Source of the DNA: Sphingobacterium haloxyli
GTDB lineage: Bacteria > Bacteroidota > Bacteroidia > Sphingobacteriales > Sphingobacteriaceae
NCBI RefSeq assembly: GCF_002980525.1
Contig: NZ_PVBQ01000002.1
Coordinates: forward strand, 248,001 to 312,000
Length of the DNA: 64,000 nucleotides
Direction of reading: 5' to 3'
Positions 34,697 through 43,800 of this stretch are shown piece by piece (within the stretch, counting starts at the first letter, position 1; each line of letters opens with the position of its first letter). A model generated the notes under the pieces. It was not told where the DNA came from. It saw only the letters and a program-made list of their open reading frames with translations, and did no database searches. A program made the position numbers and the translations under genes.

Positions 34697-35465
34697 GTAT
34701 AAAAAGAGAATTGTCGTTAAGATAGGGACAAGTGTCATGACCAATCGGGACAATCGTATTATGCAACCGGCTCTGAATAAATTGGTTGATCAAGTAGCGG
34801 AATTATACGAAGAAGATATCATGACGGTATTGGTTTCATCCGGCTCGGTAAACGCCGGTCGAGAGATCTTAGGCGATAGTGTGATAGAAGACAAGTCTCA
34901 GCGCAGGCAAGTTTATTCGGCTATAGGTCAACCTCGGCTAATGCGGCACTACTATACTCTTTTTCAGAATTATGGTATGCGATGTGCGCAGGTATTGGCC
35001 ACCAAACGTGATTTTAACCCAGGTGAACACCGTACCAATATGATTAACTGCTATGAGGGATTGATGGCAGAAGGCGTTATTCCAATAGCAAACGAGGATG
35101 ACGCAGTTTCCGTATCACATTCTATGTTTTCGGACAATGATGAGTTAGCCAGTCTAATTGCGGAATTAATCCATGCTGATATGCTCATTATATTAACCGA
35201 TATTGACGGATTTTATACAGGGCATCCGGCGGATGAGGGTTCCGAACTCATCAGTGAAATTAAGGTTGATCAACAAGTCGAGCAGTACGTCGCCAAGACA
35301 AATAAAGGCGAGACTTCTGGTCGTGGTGGTATGGAGTCGAAACTCAAGGTCGCTAAAAATACAGCAGCGAAGCATATTCCTACATATATCGCTAATGGCA
35401 AGAGAGATCGTGTTATTTTAGATATCATAGCGGGAAAGCCTGTCGGAACTAAGGTCACGGTATAA
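34689..35465 (+). CDS. proB: Glutamate 5-kinase, short form
   Basis: A 258-residue amino-acid kinase that phosphorylates glutamate as the first step of proline synthesis. Motifs are KKRIVVKIGTSVMT, VSSGSVNAGRE, FSDNDELASLIAEL, LLTDIDG-type ILTDIDGFYTGHP and GRGGMESKLKVAKN. The protein ends after the kinase domain and lacks the C-terminal PUA domain of the ~367-residue E. coli enzyme. I start at the ATG at 34689, which opens the family motif and overlaps proC. Confidence 0.95.
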   Translation: MHKYKKRIVVKIGTSVMTNRDNRIMQPALNKLVDQVAELYEEDIMTVLVSSGSVNAGREILGDSVIEDKSQRRQVYSAIGQPRLMRHYYTLFQNYGMRCAQVLATKRDFNPGEHRTNMINCYEGLMAEGVIPIANEDDAVSVSHSMFSDNDELASLIAELIHADMLIILTDIDGFYTGHPADEGSELISEIKVDQQVEQYVAKTNKGETSGRGGMESKLKVAKNTAAKHIPTYIANGKRDRVILDIIAGKPVGTKVTV

Positions 35466-35479
35466 ATTCATTGTCCATT

Positions 35480-35519
35480 AAACATAGCCCAATGAGTGCC
35501 CTTGTGTTGGGCTATGTTT
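35480..35519. terminator. Bidirectional terminator between proB and xseB
   Basis: A perfect 13-pair stem (AAACATAGCCCAA with TTGGGCTATGTTT) and a 14-base loop, with A/T tracts on both sides, between convergent genes. Confidence 0.88.
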
Positions 35520-35527
35520 TAATCTGA

Positions 35528-35779
35528 TTATTCCTCTTCATGGCTCCCCGTGAATTCCTGGTCGGGACTGTCCGCTGTACTTTCTGCCAGTTTCGCCAGC
35601 AATTTTTCTACCTCTTCTTCAGAGGACGTCAGCTTGGCTCTACAAATGGCTATTAGTTGGGATGCTCGACGTATTTTTTGTGTAAGCTCGTCGACATTGG
35701 TTTGTCCAGATTCAATTTCCGAGACAATCACTTGAAGCTCCTCAAACGCATCGTTATAGGTGTATGTATTTTCTGTCAT
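35528..35779 (-). CDS. xseB: Exodeoxyribonuclease VII small subunit
   Basis: An 83-residue helical protein with the family pattern YNDAFEELQVIVSEIESGQ, NVDELTQKI and KLTSSEEEVEKLLAKL. It assembles with XseA to form the single-strand-specific exonuclease VII. It lies 17 bases downstream of xseA on the same strand, so the two subunits are made from one transcript. The acidic C-terminal tail is typical of variable ends in this family. Confidence 0.95.
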   Translation of the reverse strand: MTENTYTYNDAFEELQVIVSEIESGQTNVDELTQKIRRASQLIAICRAKLTSSEEEVEKLLAKLAESTADSPDQEFTGSHEEE

Positions 35780-35796
35780 ATTGCTGGTACATAATT

Positions 35797-37047
35797 TTAT
35801 CTTGTTACTTTACTGCGCAATGTCCCATCGTACAGGATGGTTTCTATTTCGTCGCCCGCCTTCACAGAAGTATCTTGTGTAATGGCATGACCGTTAATTT
35901 TAGTAATGCTGAATCCTTTTTTTAATAGTTGCTTTGGATCTGCTAATTGCATTAATCGCTGTATGTTGTTAATGAGCGTCTGCCGGTCTTTCAGCGATTG
36001 CCTACTAAAAAGTTGTAAATGGTTTATCGATGTCGTCAAATTGTGCTGGTGGGTAGTAAGGACGGTTTTAGCATTCCAAGATAAGGATTGGCTGAATTGC
36101 GTTAACAAGCGCTCTTCTTGCTCAAATAGCTTTTTTGAAGCCTGTATAATACGGTTTTGGATTTCATCTACCGGAATAGCAAATTGATGGAATTTTTGTA
36201 TCAGGAAATCGGCTAGTTCACTGGGAGTAATCGCATTTTGGTAAGCAACCATCTCGCTTACTGTCTCGTTAGTAGAATGGCCAATACCCGTAATAACTGG
36301 AATTGGAAAAATAGCGATAGCCTTGGCTAGTTGATAATTATTGTATGAGGAAAGGCCCACCTCTCCACCACCTCCGCGAATGATTGCTACGGCATCAAAT
36401 TCCTCGGTTTTCTCAGCAATGTTTGCCAATTGTCTAATAATAGATGGAACCGATTTGTCACCCTGCAATAGTGCGGGGAACAACGTGTATTCAAATTTGT
36501 ACTTCCATGGGTTACGCTCAATAATCTTGAAAAAATCGGATAAGCCTTTGCTTGTTTCCACAGATATGATGGCAAGGCGTTTAGGCAGACGTGGAAAATA
36601 TAATTTTCGATTCGCACTGAATATGCCCGCTGCCTGAAGCTTCCGGATACTTTCTCGCTTCTCCCTTTCCAGCTCGCCCAATACAAACGTAGGATCAATG
36701 TCTACGATTTTAAGGCTAAATCCATACAGTGGGTCATAAGAAATGGCTGCTTGGAATAAAATGGTGATGCCATCACGTAGTGGCTCATTTAGCAGCCTAC
36801 GAAACTGATCGTTAATACGTTGGTAATCGGCTTTCCACAATATAGAACGCATTTCTGCTACCACCTTGCCCTCTTTCTTCTCGACCAGTTCAGGATAACA
36901 GTGGCCTGAGTGGCTGTAATGGTTCAACTTGTTCATCTCCGCCTTGATCCAATATAGACTTTTGTATCGTTCCGCGATGGTTTTTTGAATGCTACGGGAT
37001 ACCTCCAAAAGGGAAAAAATAGTCTTAGTGTCTATAACCTCGGGCAT
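35797..37047 (-). CDS. xseA: Exodeoxyribonuclease VII large subunit
   Basis: A 416-residue catalytic subunit. The N-terminal OB-fold contains WIKAEMNKLNHYSHSGHCY and MRSILWKADY. The catalytic part includes RLAIISVETSKGLSDFF, IIRGGGGEVGLSSYN, FPIPVITGIGHSTNETVSE and AYQNAITPSELADFL, and a coiled coil and KGFSITKINGHAIT lie at the C-terminus. Repeat copy 5 begins 22 bases before the ATG, so the promoter must lie in that element. Confidence 0.96.
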   Translation of the reverse strand: MPEVIDTKTIFSLLEVSRSIQKTIAERYKSLYWIKAEMNKLNHYSHSGHCYPELVEKKEGKVVAEMRSILWKADYQRINDQFRRLLNEPLRDGITILFQAAISYDPLYGFSLKIVDIDPTFVLGELEREKRESIRKLQAAGIFSANRKLYFPRLPKRLAIISVETSKGLSDFFKIIERNPWKYKFEYTLFPALLQGDKSVPSIIRQLANIAEKTEEFDAVAIIRGGGGEVGLSSYNNYQLAKAIAIFPIPVITGIGHSTNETVSEMVAYQNAITPSELADFLIQKFHQFAIPVDEIQNRIIQASKKLFEQEERLLTQFSQSLSWNAKTVLTTHQHNLTTSINHLQLFSRQSLKDRQTLINNIQRLMQLADPKQLLKKGFSITKINGHAITQDTSVKAGDEIETILYDGTLRSKVTR

Positions 37048-37061
37048 GTATCAAATATAGG

Positions 37062-37208
37062 GTTTTGTGTTCTTTTTTACCCCAAAAAAGAACCAAAAAA
37101 ATCGTCGCTGCGGATATTTGAGATGAGGGATAGTGCTAAGGATTGATTTCTACATACCTCAAATATCCGGAGGCGACATTAGAGGTTAAGGAGGGATCGT
37201 GCATTTTT
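37062..37208 (+). repeat. Dispersed hairpin repeat, copy 5 (right end truncated)
   Basis: Leading hairpin GTTCTTTTTT/AAAAAAGAAC (37069-37093), then core hairpin 37104-37177 with GTCGC/GCGAC ends and inner arms CGGATATTTGAG/CTCAAATATCCG, both sides carrying the G/C variant also seen in copy 2. GTTAAGGAGGGAT starts at 37185. No second half of the palindrome or terminal inverted hairpin is present. It lies between the divergent xseA and serine hydrolase genes. Confidence 0.75.
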
Positions 37209-37272
37209 GTATAGTCTTAAATAGTATTAAGAACCGTAGATGTAGAATCTTTTAATAAATTTACAATTTAAA

Positions 37273-39003
37273 ATGATGAATAGAATGAAAAGTATCATAA
37301 CTTATTTTTGCTTATTATTGCTATTATACACGTCGAGCAGTGTCGCTCAGTATAAACAGAACGTGGTTAATAAAGCGAATATGATCCAAAATTCGGGAGG
37401 ACTAGTGCCGCTGAAGCGTTTGGATAGGCACCATATAGCGGTAGTTACGCCTTTTCCTAATAAATATGCTCATTTCGTGAATATGGTAGGGCGTTATGCT
37501 GATGTAAAAAGTTTTGATTTTAATCAGTATGAAGAGCACACAAAATATCATAACACCATCATTGTAGCCGGTACGCGAGAAGATTTTCGCAACGACTTAT
37601 TATTGATGGTCCAACAATCGATGGTGCACAAAAAGCAGGTTATTATCGTACGGTTTGAAAATAGGAAAACAACCTCCAGTTGGTCGCCGGGTCGTTTGCA
37701 AGGTCAGTTTTCGGAGTTGGTTTACCCCGAATTTAATAAGGAAGCGCAGCAGTATGCCGCAATGTCGATTTTCGGTGGGTTAGCCATTACGCAAGGGCAA
37801 AATAAAACAGAACAGACCCGCTTACAATATGCTACAGAAAGTTCCTGCGGAGTGGATCTTGAGAATATGACGAAAACGATTGACGCCATTGCCACGGAAG
37901 CTATTCAGGAGCGCGCGACACCAGGTCTAGTCGTTATGGCGGTGAAAAATGGGCAAGTTATTTTCGATAAAGCGTATGGTACACATACCTATCACGGAAA
38001 CGAAAAAACGAAAACTTCGGATATATTCGATCTCGCGTCCGTCAGTAAAATAGCAGGGACGACTCCGGTGGTGATGCATTTACAGGAGCGGGATATCATT
38101 AATTTAGACAGCACAATGGGATGCTATCTGGGACAGGCTCAAGAAACCAATAAAAAGAATATTCCGCTTCGGAGCGTGTTATTACATGAAGCTGGTTTTA
38201 TCCCTTTTATTCCATTCTATCGTAACCTCAAACCTGGCGACTTGGTGCATAAACAGAATACTAGCCATCAAATACGCGTAGCTGATAACGCTTATCTGCG
38301 TAATGGCTATTACCGAGATGTGATGTGGCCCCAGATGCTACAATCTGCGGTGAAACCGACGGGAAACTATGTGTATAGTGATGTTAGTATGTATGTGATG
38401 AAAGAAATTGCCGAGCGTATGATATCCAAGCCAATGGAGGATTATGTACAAGAATTGCTGTATCGGCCGATAGGCATGCAAACCGCTGGCTACAATCCGC
38501 GCCAGCGGTTTGCAAAAGGCCGGATCGTACCAACACAACACGATACTGTTTTTCGAAAAGAGCTATTGCAAGGATATGTACACGATGAAGGAGCGGCAAT
38601 GGCTGGTGGTGTGGCTGGGCATGCGGGGCTTTTTGGTACGGCAAATGATCTGGCCATCTACGGCCAATTATTGTTAAACAGAGGTGAATATGGAGGAATT
38701 CGGTATTTTAGGCCGGAGACGGTCGATTTATTTACCTCAAAGCAGTCGTCAAATAGTAGACGTGGGCTCGGTTTTGACCGAGCTGATCCGGACAAGAAAA
38801 AAGAATACCCATCCCGATTGGCAAATGAGGCTGTGTTCGGGCACACCGGTTATACAGGAACCTGTGTATGGATCGATCCAAAAAATCAGTTTGTGTATAT
38901 TTTCTTGTCCAATAGGGTTCACCCACAAGTCTCAACAAAGCTACTGGATTTAAATATACGAAGCCGGATACAAGACGTTATTTATGAATTCATAAAAATG
39001 TAA
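37273..39003 (+). CDS. Serine hydrolase with remnant GH3 C-terminal domain
   Basis: A 576-residue exported protein with signal peptide (to SSVAQ, about residue 26). Residues ~200-576 form a class C beta-lactamase / penicillin-binding-protein-like domain with S256 and K259 in ASVSKIAG, the second motif as YSD (NYVYSDVSMY) and the third as HTG in GHTGYTGT. Residues ~30-190 resemble the C-terminal alpha/beta domain of family 3 glycosidases (NSGGLVPLKRLDRHHIAVVTP). Bacteroidota have ~1000-residue GH3-serine hydrolase fusions, and this protein looks like one lacking the GH3 catalytic barrel. It may cleave peptidoglycan-related peptides or esters. The substrate is unknown. Confidence 0.83.
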   Translation: MMNRMKSIITYFCLLLLLYTSSSVAQYKQNVVNKANMIQNSGGLVPLKRLDRHHIAVVTPFPNKYAHFVNMVGRYADVKSFDFNQYEEHTKYHNTIIVAGTREDFRNDLLLMVQQSMVHKKQVIIVRFENRKTTSSWSPGRLQGQFSELVYPEFNKEAQQYAAMSIFGGLAITQGQNKTEQTRLQYATESSCGVDLENMTKTIDAIATEAIQERATPGLVVMAVKNGQVIFDKAYGTHTYHGNEKTKTSDIFDLASVSKIAGTTPVVMHLQERDIINLDSTMGCYLGQAQETNKKNIPLRSVLLHEAGFIPFIPFYRNLKPGDLVHKQNTSHQIRVADNAYLRNGYYRDVMWPQMLQSAVKPTGNYVYSDVSMYVMKEIAERMISKPMEDYVQELLYRPIGMQTAGYNPRQRFAKGRIVPTQHDTVFRKELLQGYVHDEGAAMAGGVAGHAGLFGTANDLAIYGQLLLNRGEYGGIRYFRPETVDLFTSKQSSNSRRGLGFDRADPDKKKEYPSRLANEAVFGHTGYTGTCVWIDPKNQFVYIFLSNRVHPQVSTKLLDLNIRSRIQDVIYEFIKM

Positions 39004-39037
39004 CATCATGTTAACCGTGGGCTACCTGTAAACCGAC

Positions 39038-39045
39038 TAAATTTG
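39038..39045 (+). promoter_or_regulatory. Candidate -7 box for sigma factor gene 1
   Basis: TAAATTTG matches TAnnTTTG and ends 8 bases before ATG 39054, implying a very short leader. Confidence 0.42.
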
Positions 39046-39053
39046 TGCACTTT

Positions 39054-39578
39054 ATGGAGCATATCAAAGCAATAAAAAAGGATGACCAACATGCATTCCA
39101 GCATGTTTTTAACCGCTATCATCCGCAGATTTATGGCTTTATATTGCAACGTACGAAGTCAGCCTATGTAGCTGAGGAGGTTACGCAGCTCACCTTTATC
39201 AAACTGTGGAAGCAACGTGGGATACTCAGCGAGAAGCTGGGCATCGATGTGCAGTTGTTTGGTATGGCCAGACAGGTAATGATTGATGTGCTTCGGAAAG
39301 AAGCTACCCGCTTCAAATATGAAGGAGAGTCCGCTGAAACACCCTTTACCGACAGTTTGGTTGACGCGATAGAAAGCAAAGATCTGTTGCATATTATGGA
39401 AAAGGACATTGAGAATATGCCTAAGATGAGGCGGCTGGTTTTTGAGTTAAGCCGCAAACAGGGCTTATCGCATAGAGAAATTGCCCATATGTTTTCCATT
39501 TCTCCCAAAGCTGTTGAATACCATATCAGTAAAGCTCTTTTGCAGTTAAAACAGCATCTCTACTCGGTGATGTTGTAA
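39054..39578 (+). CDS. ECF-type RNA polymerase sigma factor, uptake locus 1
   Basis: A 174-residue sigma-70 family factor of the extracytoplasmic-function type. Region 2 covers FQHVFNRYHPQIYGFILQR and AEEVTQLTFIKLWKQR. Region 4 has the helix-turn-helix GLSHREIAHMFSISPKAVEYHISKAL. I start at the ATG at 39054; the GTG at 39045 is part of the -7 box. It precedes fecR, susC and susD on the same strand and would direct their transcription once released by the FecR anti-sigma factor. Confidence 0.92.
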   Translation: MEHIKAIKKDDQHAFQHVFNRYHPQIYGFILQRTKSAYVAEEVTQLTFIKLWKQRGILSEKLGIDVQLFGMARQVMIDVLRKEATRFKYEGESAETPFTDSLVDAIESKDLLHIMEKDIENMPKMRRLVFELSRKQGLSHREIAHMFSISPKAVEYHISKALLQLKQHLYSVML

Positions 39579-39721
39579 TCGCGTAAGCTATTCTTGTGTG
39601 TCAATATGAACCGCGATTATCTCGCTGGAGCGACCTATTCATGGGAATTGCCATGCCCCACTTGACCAAACTGATCCAATAAGAATTACGGTTGCCATTA
39701 TTAAATAATTATTAAGTCACT

Positions 39722-39745
39722 AGGGGTACCTCTTCGGGCGACGTA
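39722..39745 (+). promoter_or_regulatory. Candidate ECF promoter before fecR of locus 1
   Basis: AGGGGTACC (39722-39730), 12 bases, then GTA (39743-39745). The same AGGGnTACC-N12-GTA pattern precedes the second fecR gene. It lies only 8 bases before ATG 39754, so transcripts may be leaderless or the true start may be further in. Confidence 0.4.
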
Positions 39746-39753
39746 ATACTAAT

Positions 39754-40845
39754 ATGAAGTTCGGAAGAAAACGAGGCGGCAAAGGCCGCAAATCTGAAGC
39801 AAAGCAACAGGCACGTCGAAAAATCTGGGAAGATCCGGTTGTGGTTGAAGAAATCTTTAACGATGTTGAATGGGGGAAGTATGACGGGACAACAAAAGCC
39901 GAAATACCTTCCCAAAAGATGGCGCAAAACATTGATGAAGGAATATTACATGAAAAAATAAGAATCCGAAAACGGGAACACCACCTTCGGCGATCCAATC
40001 GAATAGTACAGCTGGGTATCGCAGCATCTCTACTTCTGTTTATCTCGTTTCATTTCTGGGAAGCATCTCTTCCGTCAGACATGCCGGTTTTTGTACAGCG
40101 GGACAGCACATCATCGCCGCAGTGGGTTGTCATAACTAACGAATCTATACCTGTGGACACCATTCACCTATCTGATCGTTCTACAGTGCACTTATATAAG
40201 AAGAGCAGTATCCGATATTTAGCCGATTTTTCAGACTCGGCACGCGAAGTTCACTTGGAAGGGAAAGCTTTTTTCGATGTAGAAAAGGATGCAAAAAGGC
40301 CGTTTAGCGTATTTGCGGGAGAAACAAAAACTACAGCGCTCGGTACTTCTTTTACTATCGATACATACATCGAAGATCGACATACTAACGTAGTGCTTCA
40401 TACAGGAAAGGTTATGGTAGCCTCCACGACCGGTATACCGGCTTTTGAAAGTGTGTTATTGGATCGTAAAGGTGCTAATCTCTTATTTGATGCCAATATG
40501 CGGATTGTTCAACACCGCAAAGGCGACAAGCCAGAAGTTGAAAAATCAACGCAGACTGAGACGGTGGAAACGAATAAAAACCTGTTGTCATTGGATAATA
40601 TTCCGTTGCGGGATGTCTTCGTGAAGTTACAAGAAGTTTATCAAACTACCATACGGATCCGAGATAATAGCATCAATGATATCCTTTATACTGGCATTGT
40701 TGATCCGCAACACGAAGCTATCCATAATGTCTTAACTGTCATTTGTCTCATTAACGACCTCCGATTTGAAGAAGAACCCGATGGTTCTTATAACATTTAC
40801 CGGCAGGATGAAGAAAAACATACGCATAAAAATGATAATCCATAA
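39754..40845 (+). CDS. FecR-type anti-sigma factor, uptake locus 1
   Basis: A 363-residue inner-membrane regulator. A basic cytoplasmic N-terminal part of ~84 residues is followed by one membrane segment (about 85-103). The periplasmic FecR domain follows with HLSDRSTVHLYKKSSIRYL, REVHLEGKAFFDVEKDAKRPFSV and ALGTSFTID, and a C-terminal segment (NIPLRDVFVKLQEVYQTTI) resembling an STN-like fold is last. It would hold the sigma factor until it senses the occupied SusC transporter. The first ~22 residues (RKRGGKGRKSEAKQQ) are unusually basic for the family, which may mean translation starts later. The gap to susC is 9 bases. Confidence 0.9.
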   Translation: MKFGRKRGGKGRKSEAKQQARRKIWEDPVVVEEIFNDVEWGKYDGTTKAEIPSQKMAQNIDEGILHEKIRIRKREHHLRRSNRIVQLGIAASLLLFISFHFWEASLPSDMPVFVQRDSTSSPQWVVITNESIPVDTIHLSDRSTVHLYKKSSIRYLADFSDSAREVHLEGKAFFDVEKDAKRPFSVFAGETKTTALGTSFTIDTYIEDRHTNVVLHTGKVMVASTTGIPAFESVLLDRKGANLLFDANMRIVQHRKGDKPEVEKSTQTETVETNKNLLSLDNIPLRDVFVKLQEVYQTTIRIRDNSINDILYTGIVDPQHEAIHNVLTVICLINDLRFEEEPDGSYNIYRQDEEKHTHKNDNP

Positions 40846-40854
40846 TAAAAAACC

Positions 40855-43800
40855 ATGTTTAACACGTATCAATTGAGAAAAAAACGCGTGCTTTGCGCTG
40901 CACTACTCTTCGCCGGCTTAGCTTCGGTACAAGCGCAGCAAGAGCAAGTAAAGGGCGCGACCCAGGATCAATCCGGTGAATTTCTTTCTGGAGTAAGTAT
41001 CAAAGCTGTTCACGGAACATCCGGGAAAAGTTTCACCACCAGTTCTTCTGACAAAGGGTTATTCAGCTTCACTGATCTGCCTGAAGGAGGCCCCTATCAA
41101 TTTATCTTCAGTTATGTCGGGTTCCAACCTGATACCCTCTCCGGCTATAGAATTCAAGCAGGGCAACCGCTTGCTTTGAGTGTAAGGTTACAACCTATCA
41201 GCACGGCCTTGGAGGAAGTTGTAATTGGATACGGCCGCGTTTCTAGAAAAGATGTAACCAGTTCCATCACTACGGTGAAGGCAGAAGATATGAACGTCGG
41301 CGTGTTTACCTCGCCCGCGCAGATGTTGCAGGGAAAAGTCCCTGGTCTGACGATTTCCACGAACAATAGCAATCCCAATGCGGGACCTTCCATGAGCTTG
41401 CGCGGGGCATCGACGTTGCGCTCCGGTGCAGCGATGGAGCCTTATTATGTGATCGATGGTGTGCCCGGAGCATCGCTCAACTTGATTGCTCCGGATGATA
41501 TTGAATCGATTGATGTGCTTCGTGACGCTTCTGCAACAGCGATATACGGATCTAAAGCGGCCAACGGAGTAATTATCGTGACAACGAAAAGCGGCCGGGC
41601 AGGGCAATCCGATATTTCCTACAACGGCTATGTCGCCATGGATAAGGTGGCCAATCATTATGATATGATGAACAGCGATCAATACCGTAAATATATCGCG
41701 GATAATCCTGAGTTCTCCATGCAGCCCACCGATGATACCGGTGCGGATACCGATTGGCAGCGGGAAGTAGAACGTACCGGAAATTCAACCAATCACAATA
41801 TTTCGATTGTAGGTGGAACGGAAAAAACGCAATACCACGCCAGTCTGAACACCATCCAAAATAATGGAGTCATAAAAGGTACCGATATGGGACGTCAGAT
41901 CGGACGAGGCTTTTTGCAGACAAAGGCTTTGGACGACCGCTTGACGGCTTCTTTTAATATCAATGCGAGTATGACCAAACGGAACGATGTATTGGCTTGG
42001 GGTGAGGGCTTGAGTGTATACGATGCGATGCTTTACTATCTGCCGGTGTCGCCAGTACGTAATGATGACGGGTCGTGGTTTGAAGTTCCGATTCGCTCCC
42101 AATATGCTAACCCCGTTTCGTTGATCGAAGAGGCGCAGAATGTTAGAAAATCAAAGGTCCTGCAGGCGCATGCAAAAGTGGGGTATAAGATTTTACCTAG
42201 CCTGACGTACAACATCGACTTGTCTCTACAAAACACACAATACAACAATGCTGAATATTTTAGCAGTCTATCCATGGCGGCTCGTAATCAAAATGGACGT
42301 GCATTGCGCTCTGCCTCAGAGGATGAACGCCGGGTGATGGAGATGAACCTGAGTTATGACAAGACCTTCAACGGTTTGCATAAGTTCTCCGCTTTGGCGG
42401 GCTATTCTTGGGAAGAGAATAATAATGGTGATGGTTTCCAGCTGGTTACCAACGATTACTACAACGACGACTTGGGCTACTACAACCCGGGGATGGCGAA
42501 TGTCATCGACCGTTTGGCAACAGGCGGACATTTACTGTCTACTTTGCGGATGATTTCCGTATATGGCCGTGTGAACTATGGGTACGACAACAGGTACTTG
42601 ATTCAGGCCACTGTTCGCCGTGATGGTTCCTCCGCTTTCGGAGAAAATCACCGTTGGGCGACGTTCCCATCGGTGTCTGCTGCCTGGCGTCTGTCCGAGG
42701 AGAGTTTTCTGAAAGGATCTACCGTAGTGAACGATCTGAAACTGCGTGCAGGTTTTGGTGTCAGCGGAAACTCACTGGGTTTTGATGCGTTCATCGCGCA
42801 ACCGGTATACGGTACTACTTCTTCATTTTTCGACTATGTACTGGCCGATGGTACTGTAAGGGAATTACGTACCTTGACAGCGTTACGCAACGCCAATCCG
42901 GATCTGAAGTGGGAAACAACAACAATGTTGAACGTCGGTGCGGATTTCGTCTTGCTGAATAACCGTTTGTCCGGTTCCGTAGAAGTTTATGAAAAGAAAA
43001 CAACCGATTTGATTTTCGACTACGCGGTGAGTACGGCCCGTTATCGCCACTCCATGTTAACCGCTAATGTGGGCGAAATCAAAAACCGGGGTATAGAGTT
43101 TACCTTGGACGCCAAGGCAATAGCCCGCAATGATTTTGGATGGAATACCGGCGTTGTTTTATCGCATAATAAGAATGAGGTGATCAGCATCTCAAAGGGA
43201 GAATTTACACGTGACTTTATTGAATTATCGGATCTCGCCGGAGCCGGACAGACGAATGTCTTCCAGCAACGCCTGACACCAGGTGCTCCAATCGGGCAAT
43301 TCTATACTTGGGAGTGGGCAGGGTATAATGACGAAGGAGTCTCCGTGTTCTATGTGCGCGATGCCGAAACCGGTGAACGTACAGGAGAAACCACCGACAC
43401 GCCGGAGCGTAAAGACCAGGCGGTAACCGGGAGTCCGCAACCGAAACTCGTTATGGGTTGGAACAATAGCTTCCGTTATAAAGATTTCTCCTTGAATATG
43501 ATGTTCCAAGGTGCATTCGGACAGAAAATAATGAACGGTACCCGCGCGCGGCATTCCAATGTGGTGGGCAACGCCGGCGAGAAAAATGTATTGGCAAGCG
43601 TGCTCAACACCGAACTGATGACAGACAGAAACGCACATTACTTATCAGACCGCTATTTGGAGAACGGAAGCTTTATGCGCTTGGCCTATATTACGTTGGG
43701 CTATAAAGTGCCTGTTCAAAACCTCCCGATCAAGAATCTACGGGTTTACGCAACCGTGAATAATGCTTTTGTCATTACCAACTACTCGGGAAATGATCCG

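Noticed and set aside
41188..41682. 164-residue minus-strand frame opposite susC, and similar frames opposite susC 2, susD 2 and radA
   Set aside because: They are shadows of long, well-supported coding frames, and their compositions are untypical of proteins (rich in His, Arg and Cys).
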